Origin: Heterodera schachtii
Taxonomy: Eukaryota; Nematoda; Chromadorea; Rhabditida; Heteroderidae
DNA: 64,000 nucleotides
Direction: 5' to 3'
Assembly (NCBI GenBank): GCA_023374025.1
Contig: SIJG01000045.1
Coordinates: 1-64,000, forward strand
The notes beneath the pieces were generated by a model that was not told the origin of the DNA, searched no databases, and saw nothing but the letters and a program-made list of their open reading frames with translations. A program made the translations under genes and the position numbers. Positions 41,501-51,940 of the stretch are shown here, in pieces (the stretch's first letter is position 1; every line of letters begins with the position of its first letter).

Positions 41501-44500
41501 CTCCCCCCCCCCTTCCGTGAAATCCCTCTGAAATGGATAATTTTAATTTTAGTCATGTTCATGAAATGAAATTTAAATTAAATTAAATTTTTACCAGCAG
41601 TGTCCCACAGCTGCACTGTGCCGTCTGAATTTTGTATTTTAATTAATATTCGTGATTTTTAGGAAAATAAAAAACAGTAAAAGAATACATATTACCGTAA
41701 TCACTGCTTGCCAACATGTGCTGAACAACAAATTATTAAGGCATTTTTGTGACAATTAATTTTTTTAATCAGATTCTTACTTTATTGTATGGGTTCCATG
41801 AAACATTGCTAAAAAGTGTAACGAAATCAGTTTTTGAAATGAGGGGGGGGGGGGGGGGGGGAGAAGGTGTGCCGTGCCTAATTTTGGAGTTGCACCGAAG
41901 CTGAACCATCGGCTGATGTACAAATGCCGGCGTCGTAATGCCGTCGTCGTTGCCCGCTGTCGTTGGCGGGTGATCAGTGCCTCCGCAATGGTCCATCAGT
42001 GCGTTGAAGTCGTACAGTTTGATCATTTTGGTGACACCGGCGATCACAAAAAAGTCACCGTCCTTGTCAAATTCAATGCTGCAATACAACGGGCGATGAA
42101 AGAGATTTTTTTTTATTATTTGGTTAAAAAATTATTAAAGTGAATTTTTAAATTAACTTGTAGAATAAAGAATACACACTCATTTAGTTTTTCTTGAAAT
42201 TCTTTTAAGAAAAAAATTTTCTGATTTTTTTGAAAATCTCTAAGTTTGAATTTAAAAAAAAATATTTTCAGTTCCTGACAAAGTCGCCCTAACAAATAAG
42301 CGATGGGACCTCAACAATTTCAAAAAAAAAATTATCGGTCGAGAAAAATTGAATGAGTTTTTTCGGGTATTCATATATTTAAATAAAATTGCCATTGGAA
42401 TTCAGAACCCCCTGCTGAAGAAATTTAATTTAATTTTTATTTTTAATTCTTAAAATTCATTTTTTGTGCCTCGAAACAATTGAGGGCAGATTGTACGCGT
42501 CGATGTTGTAGTTGAGTGTTGTCAACACCTTCACTTCCCCGTAGCGGTACATGTTCTTCACCAACAGTGAGAACTCGTCCAAACTGTCCGCCGTCGTCGT
42601 TGTTGTTGTTGATGGGGCGGCAATTGTTGCTGATGCCGTGGTGCCAACCACCGCCGCCGCCGGTGTTTCCGCCGTTTCTTAAATGGCAAATGCAATTTTG
42701 TTGTTTTTTACGGAAAAATCTAATGACTAAAAACAATAAATTTTAATTTTTTTTCAAATATGTAAAAAATTAAAAATATTTTTTCATTTTGCGGCGATGG
42801 CAATTATTAAGATAGTGATAGCATTTTAATTAATGCTGCTGCATTCACAAAAAAAAAAATTCGTTTAATTTGAAGTTTGAATTTTTTTGTTTGTCAATTT
42901 TTTACCTACTTTCATTGGATTTTATTTTGGGGACTTAAGTTTCGTCTTCATCAAATTTTGACAGCAATTCACCATGCAAACGGCCGAGAATTCACTCTCG
43001 AGTTTTTTTGATAGGTCTTGTTGATCAACAGCACCTTTTTGCACCGGTGCCACCCGTAGGGACAAATACGCGGTCTCCAGACTTGGCACATGGCGTAGCA
43101 TTCTGTGCCGAAGTTGGACCACCCGCTCGGGCATGGCGATGTGTGCGAGTTGTGTGCCGATGCCAGTGCTGGCTGAGGAGGATGCCAATGATGGCATTGC
43201 CAATTTTGTAATGCTGTGCTCCTCTCCACCAATAATGTGATGCTGCTTAAGTTTGATGCCTTGGTGCGGTTGGCAGTGGGCACCTGGAAAAATAAATAAA
43301 ACAAATTTACTACCCATATTATATAATGCGCTCATTAGTGCCGCTCGAGGCAGAAATTTAGGAGAGTTTTTCAAATTTTTTTTTTTAAATACAAAAAACA
43401 AAAAAATTACAAAATTAATGAAATCAATTTAAATAAATTCAGTTTCTTACAAATTTTTCAACTTTTTGAGGTTTGGGTAATGGCACCCCTGTTTATTTTC
43501 CTTTATAAAAAAATTTTTAAGATTTTTTGAAAAATTATCTGAAAACTTAAAAAAATTTTCGGGGGGGGGGGGGTAGAGAAGATCCGACGGAGCTGCTCCT
43601 CTATAAGCACCACCTGCAGCAGCAGCAGCAACCGGAGTTGAAGCCGATGGGTGTTTAGCAGCAGAATCAGCAGCAGCGACGGCAATATTTGCGGACAAAT
43701 CGGGCACCAACTGCTGCAAGGACGGAGCACTACTGATCAGCTGCTGCTGTTGGTCGTCGTCACTGATCAGCGAGGCGAACACGCGCTGTCTGTCCTGCTT
43801 CAGAAGCTCAAGCTCAGCTAAAAAAAATTGGCAAAATGCAATCAATTCATCCTTACGATTGCTGCAATTATGTAAAAATTTTGCCAAATTTTTAAAATAT
43901 CGCGGAAAAAAAGTGAAAATAGAAAAAGAGAGAAAAAAAGCGCTGCCCCGCCCTCCCCTTTTTGCCAGCCAAATGAGGCATTTGAAAAATTTTGGTAACA
44001 GACCGTAGCCAGAAAAAAAATGTCGGTGGATGGAACCCTTTTCTTGCTCTTCGGGCTAAAATTTCAATAAAAATCCGGCGGTCCCCAATAGACGCCGTCG
44101 GTAAAATTTTTTATTTTTTTAAATTTAATGTTTGTTAAGATTTTTTTTTAAATTTTCATTTCGCTAGGGTGCGGGCTGCGGATCCCCACCTGCTGGCTAC
44201 GGGCCTGGTTGCTAACCATGAATATCCCCCCCCCCCTAAAATTGGTAGGCATTTGTCCATTTTGGTTTGCTTAGACGCATTGCCTTGCACTTGTCTGAGC
44301 GTTTGATCACGCTTCTCGATCATCAACTCCAAAAAGTTGTGCAACAGCAGTGCGCTCATCCGCGTGTCGTTCAGCTCCATTTCGGCACGCTTTTGTCGCA
44401 GCTTTTCCTCAATGCGCCGCAGCGAATCCAACGGCAATTGTCTGTCTGGAAAGCGGCGGCGAGGGACAATTAAAAAGCGGAAATTGGCAATTTTTTTATT

Positions 44501-47500
44501 GTGCCATTGAGCAGGGCCTTTTTTCCAAGGACCTCAATTGAAAAAGAACGTGGAAATGTTGGACTCGATTTGTGCAGCATTAGAAATAATTCCTGCCCCC
44601 ATCGCCTCTGGCGTTTTGTCCAAGCATTGTACCCTCTCTGCCTCTTTGATGTGCCGAAATACTTTTAAAATTTTCCTTTTTGTCTTTGTCTCCGCCCTCT
44701 TTAAACCCTTACAGACATTTGCGGACCGAAATTTGTGGATAATTAGGTTTAAAATAATATTTTTCAAGAAAAATGAATCTTTTTTTGTAAAATTATTTTT
44801 ATTATTTCCCGAAATTGTCCACAAATGTCCGTCCCACTGGCTTTAAACCAGCAGTCTCTATCCGCTCTACAACTTAAACTAAAAATCATTTTCACAATCG
44901 ACCTGGAAGAGACCAATTTTCCCCCCATAGGGACAACTTGAGCCCTACGAAAACAGGGAGCATAAACTCCCATAAAGCCGGCCAAAAAATCCGGCACGGG
45001 TCCCAAACCCCGGCAAGCCCATCGGGTTACAAAATGACACCCCGAACATAAGGCAGCACCGGAAAGTATCATGTTGATGATGGACCGTTCGGTTTGCGCA
45101 GTGTCGGCCATGAATTCATACGATTGTGCCGCCGTTTGAGCGCCAAACGAAGTCTGAAAACCTTTTCATCAGAACCAAAAATGTACAGAAATTGAGGAAT
45201 TTGGGGTTGGCCAAGAAAATCAAAGATCCTTTTTTTTGGTTTATATGATACATTTTGTACAGGCTAATTGTAAGCCGGGAGAAAGCCAGAGAAACTTTCG
45301 AAAAATAAGGTGAAGTTAGTCAAAAAGAGTAAAATAACAATTTTTATAAAACAGGTTGGGATTAAGGTTAAATTTCAATTTATGAGACAAATGGCATTTT
45401 TGAGTTCAGTGGCATTTTATGAGTCCAATCAAATATCAACCCCGGCATCGGGATCGGGGGCTGGCCAAATCGGTCGTGAAAAAAGGTTTAATTTTTTTTT
45501 TTTTGCCTTCAGCACTTCAGCTGTTTTTTGCTGGTGTTCAAACAGTTCAGCAACTGTGTAGTTTGGACACAGCACAACATTGTTGTTCACAATCAGTGCC
45601 GTGTTGCTATTGCTGTTGTTGGCACTACCATTGCCATTATTGTTGTTGCTATTATTATTTGGGTGTGCCGTCGCCGAATTTGGTGCCGGCGTGCCACAAA
45701 TTCGTGCCCTTTTCGCGTCCAGCCCACTGTCACAAACTGGGCATTGGCTGCTGAACTGCAGACTCTTCACAATGCAGGCGCGGCTGTGTTTATATGGAGA
45801 AATTGGAATTTGCAAAAATTTTTGAGACATTATAATTTGAAATCTTCTATTCCATATTTTCCTAAGAGCAACAAATATTCTCAGCCAAGAAAATTTAAAA
45901 AATTTTTTTTAATTTTTAAAGGGTTATGGTCAGAAAAAAAAAGTTTTTTCGAACATTTTTGGTCATAACTTTGTGGAAAGTTAACGAAATTTTTTGAAAA
46001 AACTTTGGGCAGGTAACAGAGAACATTTTAGGGCTATCGAATGATATCAAGAATTAAAATACATATGTCGGATTCAAACTTAAGTTTAACAATATTATGT
46101 TATTTGAAAGATTTATTATTTTTTGAAAAGTTTACTAGCTCAAATTATCATTGCACAATCATTTTCTATCACTTATAAATGTTGTTTAGACTATTAGGGC
46201 TTGAAAAACTTAAGTTTGAGCTCGATTAAAAAAAATTTTCAATGAAAAGTTGAATTATATGCTTTTCAGGGTCGAAGAATCAGTTTCTGACTCTCATTTT
46301 CTATTGCTTCCTTTTTAGGCAAATAAAATTCACGAAGCTTGAAAATGCTGATTTCCTATTCAATTCGTAGTTGGCAGAAGGACTTGAAATTTTGCTGCGA
46401 AATACCTTAGTAATAATTTTTCGTTCACGTATATATTTTTAAAAATCCGGATTTTTCAAGAATTTATGAAATTTTGCAGACAGTAAGCCCTTATATTAAG
46501 GCATTTTTCTGCAAAATTTCAAGTTATTCTGCCACTATGAAATGAACAGTAGAATCAGCATTTTCAAACTTCGTGAATTTTATTTGCCTAAAAATGAAAG
46601 CCCTATTCATTTCGACCCAATTCGGCGCCTGAAATGGGACTCGAACAAAGTCCCATTACGGTGCAGTATTGGTATGCTACTCATAAATCAGAAATTTTTT
46701 CATATTTTCACGCCTTGTTTAGCCGAAAATTTGAAAATCGAAAAATCCGATTTTCCGGCTAATGTTCGAGTCTGATTTCAGACAGAGATCGAAATGGATG
46801 TCAGAAACTAATTTTCCGAGCTGAATACCCCCCTAAAACAATTTTACATGTAAAAAAACTTTGATTTTTAGAGGCCACTATTTTTTTTTGACTAAAATTT
46901 ACGATTCTCAAACATTTAGCTTTTTTTTTTCAAAACCCAATTTTCACACCAACCAAAAGGTGTGGCCGCAAACAGTGGTGTAAGGCTCGGTGAAACGCTG
47001 TAGGCAAATTTTGCTGCAAATACAAACATATATTTTTTTAATATTTGCAATTAATTTTAGGAATTTTCACAAATTTTCAAGCTAAAAATTTAGAAAAATA
47101 TTAAAGAGCAAAAAAAGACGGCCCAAAAATAAACAAAAATATTCAAACTTAAATGACTAAAAGTTTCACAATCCGAATATTTAGTTAAGAAAAACCAAAT
47201 TTTAGTGGATGATTTTTGAGAAAAACCAACTAGTTTTAGGGGGGGGGGTATTTTTATTGCATTTTGGTCAATAAATTTCTAAAACCCAAAAAGGGCCTGA
47301 AAATCCCAAAAGGCAGCAAAAGGGCACGAAAACTATGCCATAGAAATTCAAACCAAATTAATGAAAAATGTGTCGTTCCGACTCAGCAAAAAAGGGTATG
47401 TATTTGCCCCAAAATCCGAATCCTATTCATAATTTTTAGCCTAAATAAAATTAGTGGGGAGCAATTAGTGCCAAACTTTGATTTCCTCTCTTAGTTATAC

Positions 47501-47745
47501 CAATTTAATGGATGATAATTTGTGTCCATTTTTTGGCGGAACGATGGCGGAATGAACAGCTTTTGTGGTCGCTGCTGCGTTTTCACATTTGCTTCGGTCG
47601 CTATGTTCGGAGAGGCGGCGGCTAATGGCGACGACGAGGACGGCACCAATTCGCCGGCATTGTCAATGGCATTTTGTGAATTTTTTGTCGGGGAACAACA
47701 ACCTTTTTGCTGCTGCTGCTGGTTGAAACTTGTCCGCCCATTCAT
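38540..47745 (-). CDS. cop1: COP1-type E3 ubiquitin ligase (RING, coiled coil, WD40)
   Basis: complement(join(38540..38721,39117..39317,39822..39854,39913..40004,40580..40697,40757..40853,41060..41080,41337..41443,41595..41624,41696..41720,41781..41808,41878..42078,42470..42677,42996..43283,43614..43817,44284..44445,45060..45153,45507..45783,46954..47013,47501..47745)), about 890 residues. COP1 is a nuclear ubiquitin ligase that targets transcription factors. The RING (CKIC...[14 protein letters not shown]...CPVC) is split over three exons. An Asn-rich insert follows, then [10 protein letters not shown], a coiled coil ([13 protein letters not shown]...[17 protein letters not shown]), LDEF...YRYG, and WD40 blades: [115 protein letters not shown]. 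Phases fit throughout. Three to four introns are GC-AG. The last blade is unresolved. Confidence 0.9.
41135..41322. mobile_element. GC-rich MITE in a COP1 intron
   Basis: Flanked by the 9-bp direct repeat CAGTATTTA (41126-41134, 41323-41331). The interior consists of CCCGGGCCCG-type blocks. TIR match is short (TAGA / TCTA). Confidence 0.6.
46313..46590. repeat. Inverted repeat with ~38-bp arms
   Basis: The arm at 46315-46353 (GGCAAATAAAATTCACGAAG) is repeated in reverse at 46552-46590. Secondary inverted pairs (TTTTGCAG / CTGCAAAA) sit in the loop, and GTTTCTGAC near 46280 pairs with GTCAGAAAC near 46800, so a larger foldback element is likely. It is within a COP1 intron. Confidence 0.7.
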
Positions 47746-49024
47746 TTTACATTTTCTTTAAATCTTTTTCAAATCAACGAAATTATGTTTAGTTTAATGG
47801 ACGATTTTGATCAAATAATTTTTTTTTTATATTATTCGAAAGCCCAAAACGGCTTTAAATAATAGCCTATAAAAGAGCTAAAAAAACTTTAAAAAAAAGA
47901 GCCACAAGCTTTCGAACTTGGTTGATTGCGAAAAAAGTTATAGCGCCAAAAAATTTTTGTTTGGGTTGCTAAAACAAAATGCCATTCCATAAAATTTAAA
48001 CTAATTTGTAAGGAAGAAGGCTTCCCGTCAATTTCCCCTGCTTTCAATGAAAGAAAGAAAACAAATTGGAAAATTCACCTTAATAAAAATTTTGGTGTGC
48101 TCGGATTTTCAGCGTGACAATATAAAATTTAAAAAATAATTTTTAGGCATGTAAACGGACTATTTCCAAAAAATAAATATTCGAGTCAAAACATTAAACT
48201 CAAACTTGTTAATAAATTTGAAAAATACAAATAGAATTTGAGAAACTAAAAATCAAGAGCTTATAAATAGCAAAATTTAATGAGGCCACAAATGTATTAA
48301 AGGCCGGCATCGATCATTTAATAGCCAATTTCCCCAAGGGCGTAGGCAGGGGGGGGGGGCTGAGGGAGCTAAAGCCCCCCCACCGAAACCCAAAAAAGTA
48401 ATTTCAGTAAATTTTTTGAAATTTCAAGTAATTTTGTTAACAAAAGTGCATTAAAATACTCAAAATTTCCCCGGCGGCGCCTATCGGCACCGCCGGACCC
48501 CCATTTTACCATATTTTTGAAAAATGGAGACCAAAATGACAAAGTAAAATGAAAAATTGATTCCAGGTCAGAAACTCAAAAAAAAGTTCTTCCCTTTCTC
48601 CGAATTACCCATTTAAAATTGGGGGAGCAGCAATTCAGATGATTTTTGAGCACCTTCTGATCATTTTACTAGAATTAAGGTGTGATCAAATTTTTCCAAA
48701 AAAGCTAAAAAATAATTGATAAATGGGAATGAAAAATTATAGTAAAACTTTTCGGTGCTTTAATTGCGAAAAACTGGCCTAGCCAATCAAAAATGTTTCT
48801 TATTTTCAAAATGTGTCCTGATTTTTCACGTTTATCCTGGTATTGATTTCAATTTCATTTAATTAATGAAAAATTTTCTGCCTGTCCTGTTTTTTTATAT
48901 TTGTACAGATATTTGCAATCGATCCGAAGGCAATAAATTCTCAATTTCTTCATTTTATACAACTAAAAATTTGTTCTGTAATAAAATTGTATAAATTAAA
49001 AGAATTTTTATTGTTAAATTGAAA
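47746..49024. other. Intergenic between COP1 and the HTH-repeat gene
   Basis: AT-rich, with one partial transposon copy at 48335-48545. No gene found. Confidence 0.5.
48335..48545. mobile_element. Partial copy of the CAAGGGCGTAG MITE
   Basis: Starts CAAGGGCGTAGGCAG and matches the reverse complement of 5360-5573, including the hairpin at 48469-48496. The second TIR is missing. Confidence 0.75.
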
Positions 49025-49615
49025 ATGAAATTATGTCTTTTATTATTTTTTATTATTTTAATTGCCGAAAAAATCGGAACAGAAAAGAAAAAAATGCAAC
49101 AAAAGTCATTTGACGAAATATTTGGAGAGAAATGGGAAGAAAAAGAGATGGAAAATCATCAAAAGAAAAGTGAAATCATTCAAAAATATTACAAAATTAA
49201 AGAAAAAATCAAGCAAAAAGGTAGAAAATATCCAAAAAAAGAATGGAATAAAATTGAAAGAAAAATCGGAAGAAAATTGGGCACAAATCGTAACAAAATT
49301 TATGAATGGATTAAAGAATTAGGGCTTAATCAAAAGCCAAATAAATGTTATAAATTAAAGACTGATGAAGAAAAATTAGAAATTGTACAAAAAATTATTG
49401 CAATGAAAAACGAATTAAAGCAAAAAGTAAAATATTCAAAAAAAGAAAAGCGACAAAATTATGCGAAAATTTATAAGAAAATTGGAGTTAGCCGTTCAGT
49501 AATTGAGAATTGGAAGAAACAATTTGCCATTAGCCGTAAAATAACGGAGAAAGAAAAATTGGAAAAAAATGAAAATTTACATGAAAATCAAAAGAGAAAC
49601 ACCGAAAATGAGTGA
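49025..49615 (+). CDS. Lysine-rich protein with signal peptide and duplicated helix-turn-helix-like units
   Basis: ATG at 49025, 196 residues, single exon. Residues 1-15 are hydrophobic (MKLCLLLFFIILIAE), a likely signal peptide. Two ~50-residue units follow: EIIQKYYKIKEKIKQKG...IYEWIKELG (about residues 50-100) and EIVQKIIAMKNELKQK...VIENWKKQF (about 118-168). They align without large gaps and end in the G-x-(S/T)-x-x-x-I-x-x-W pattern of helix-turn-helix DNA-binding repeats such as homeodomain-like or psq-like folds. A third, frameshifted unit lies just downstream (49600-49700). Lys content is extreme. The family is not named; transposase origin or a secreted nucleus-acting effector are both possible (inference). 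Confidence 0.65.
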   Translation: MKLCLLLFFIILIAEKIGTEKKKMQQKSFDEIFGEKWEEKEMENHQKKSEIIQKYYKIKEKIKQKGRKYPKKEWNKIERKIGRKLGTNRNKIYEWIKELGLNQKPNKCYKLKTDEEKLEIVQKIIAMKNELKQKVKYSKKEKRQNYAKIYKKIGVSRSVIENWKKQFAISRKITEKEKLEKNENLHENQKRNTENE

Positions 49616-49702
49616 CAAAGAAATTGCCAAAATTATTAGACAACGCCATTAAATTAAATATTTACAAATGGAAAGCCAAATTTGGAGAAGAAACTTGTGA
49701 AT
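49600..49702 (+). pseudogene. Frameshifted third helix-turn-helix-like unit
   Basis: Read in the other two frames, the sequence after 49600 gives SDKEIAKIIRQRH and then LNIYKWKAKFGEETCE with a stop. This matches the ends of the two upstream units. At least two frame changes separate it from the ORF. Confidence 0.55.
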
Positions 49703-50900
49703 AGAAGGCGTTCAACACAAAAACGATCAAATTTTTGAGGAAAATATTGAATTTATTTGCTTTTGTTGGTAATTTAAATTCGAATTTTATTACTTTTAAA
49801 ATGGCATAAATCTGAAAATTCTAAAATTTATTAAATTAGATTTAAAAAATTAAAATTAAAAACCAAATTCTACCTTTTGCTAAGTTAATAAATCTAATCT
49901 ATTATACATTTAGAATTGAACATTTTTTGTCAAAATCTGTGAAAATTTTCATCGCTTTTTTGGAGCCATTCTTTTGTTGAATCTTTTCTTTTTGTTTATA
50001 TTCGTAATTTTGACTAAAGTTCTTAAAAACAAGCTTTTTCACAAGGGCGTCTGGCGATAGGGAATCAGAGTGTTTCGGCGCCAAACAAATTTATAACATT
50101 GTAACCGTTTTTTAGTATACAAAAACCCATAAATTCATTACATTCAAAAGATTTTGTAACCGTTTTTTAGTATACAAAAACCCATAAATTCATTACATTC
50201 AAAAGATTTTGTAACCGTTTTTTAGTATACAAAAACCCATAAATTCATTACATACAAAAGATTTCCAAAAAACCACCAAAAAAAGATTAAGGAATACTTT
50301 TTTGAATTTATTGAATTTTTTAGGCTTACAGAGAACACTTAGGGGCTAAGCTATGATATCAAGAATTAAATTTGCTATTTTATAGCAAAATTATGAAATA
50401 ATTTTTATAGAAAATTTTTCTTTTGGTCGCATTTTTGAGTAACGAGGAGGATAAGATGAATAAAAATATCCTTTAACTCTTTTCGTCTGAATTTTTTAAA
50501 GTTAAAAAATTATTTTGTTTGGCACGGCACTTCGATTTAAACGTTGTTTGTCCTACTAATGTTTTATGCGCACATGCCTAATTTGGTCATTTGTGAAGAG
50601 TACAAATTGGTTAATCGAGTTTAAAAAATGACTTTTATTAATTCAACTCGCCATCAAACAAAACCAGCCTTGGTTTTACAGCAAATTTTTTCCGTAAAAA
50701 CTTTTGGGCTGCATTGGATGTGCCTGAAAATCAGCATCGGTTGATCCGACCCCCAGCAAAAATCAGGGATATTATTGATACGCCCTTTATTATTGTCGAA
50801 TATTTTATTTTCCACAAAAAGCCTTTTTCAATTTCACAACACCAAATTTATTGGACAAATAAAATCAAAATATATACATTTTAGTCCAATTTTCATATTT
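49703..50900. other. Intergenic, AT-rich
   Basis: No gene recognised apart from the tandem array listed separately. Confidence 0.45.
50101..50265 (+). repeat. 55-bp tandem repeat, three units
   Basis: GTAACCGTTTTTTAGTATAC starts each unit at 50101, 50156 and 50211. The units are nearly identical, which points to recent expansion. Confidence 0.9.
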
Positions 50901-50910
50901 TCATCACCAT

Positions 50911-51525
50911 CACACAAATGCTGCCCAATCGAAGCCCCAGCGGTGCGCGCAGACAGCGCGACGGGCGGTTTAATTTTCGCTTTCTCGCACCGACGGGAGA
51001 AAATTGATCACACACCACCAACACACTTAGTAATGTAATGATTTATGATGAACAAAAGAACAACATTCTGATCAACACACACCACAAAATTTACTCGGGC
51101 CGTCCGCCCTAATTAGGGCCAGCAGCACAATTAAAGAATGGGAAGAAATTGCTATGAATTTGCCAAATTTGCAAATTTGGCATCCTTTGAATGCTTGTTA
51201 TTCGCTGACTTTAATGCCGTAAATTAAAAATTCATTATAAAAACAAATAAAAATATTTTCAAAAACATTTATTCATTGTTCCCAATTTAATCGCTTACCG
51301 GTAGCTTATTTAGCTTAATGAAGTGGGGTAATTTTTTTGATCCTTTAAATGGTGCCAAATGTGTTTGAATTGTTCTTGTCTTCCCATGCCACATTCCCCC
51401 CCCCCCCCTTTGGAATTGATCGATCAGTGAGTGATCGGTCAGGTCCCGAAAATGTCAAGGCCACTCACCACCTTCACCAGCTTCTCGCGAGCGTTTTCGT
51501 CAGCTGCTGGACCTCCTCCCACATA
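50911..51525 (-). other. GC-rich patches, possible unassigned exons (minus strand)
   Basis: Two patches stand out from the AT background. At 51455-51520 the minus strand reads ADENAREKLVKV with a strong donor (GTGAGT); at 50912-51000 it reads KLNRPSRCLRAPLGL to a stop. Overlapping frames are also open, so the correct frame and even the strand are unsure. Confidence 0.25.
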
Positions 51526-51940
51526 TTAATAATTACACATTATCATCTCTCCAATCTCTATTAAATAATGTAAAAAATGTATATATGGAAATGGAAAGTT
51601 ATTATCATATTATTTGTTTTAAGGAATAAATTAATTTTGAAAAATAAAATTAATGATTAAAAAAAGGAAAATTTTTGAAATTTGTTGTCAGTGGTGTATT
51701 TTTGGCTAATGATTTGAAAGAGACCATTTTTAATTTTAAAATTAATTCATTTTTTACATATGAATTGTGAAAATTACAAAAAAAAAAAAAAATTAAATAC
51801 CTATTAGTCCTGAAGTAAAAATTATCATCTGCCTTATTTTACAAATTACCCTTTTTGATTGTGTCGAATTTTACCAAAGCATCGGGGAAAATACATTAAT
51901 GCATTCTTTTTAGGGAGCTTTTAATCAAAAATTCTTCATC

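Noticed and set aside
42443..42736. 97-residue minus-strand ORF with Gly and Asn runs
   Set aside because: It is the wrong frame of a COP1 exon; the LDEF...YRYG frame matches COP1 and has consistent phases.
43503..43730. Leu-rich minus-strand ORF
   Set aside because: Shifted frame over the Ala/Gln-coding triplets of a COP1 exon.
44820..45060. tRNA-like stretch (minus strand CTGG-TTTAAAG-CCAG hairpin)
   Set aside because: Only an anticodon-like hairpin is present; there is no T-arm or B-box, and it sits inside a COP1 intron.
45528..45968. Plus-strand ORF that looks like membrane segments
   Set aside because: It is antisense to the Asn codons of the COP1 exon, which read as hydrophobic residues on the other strand.
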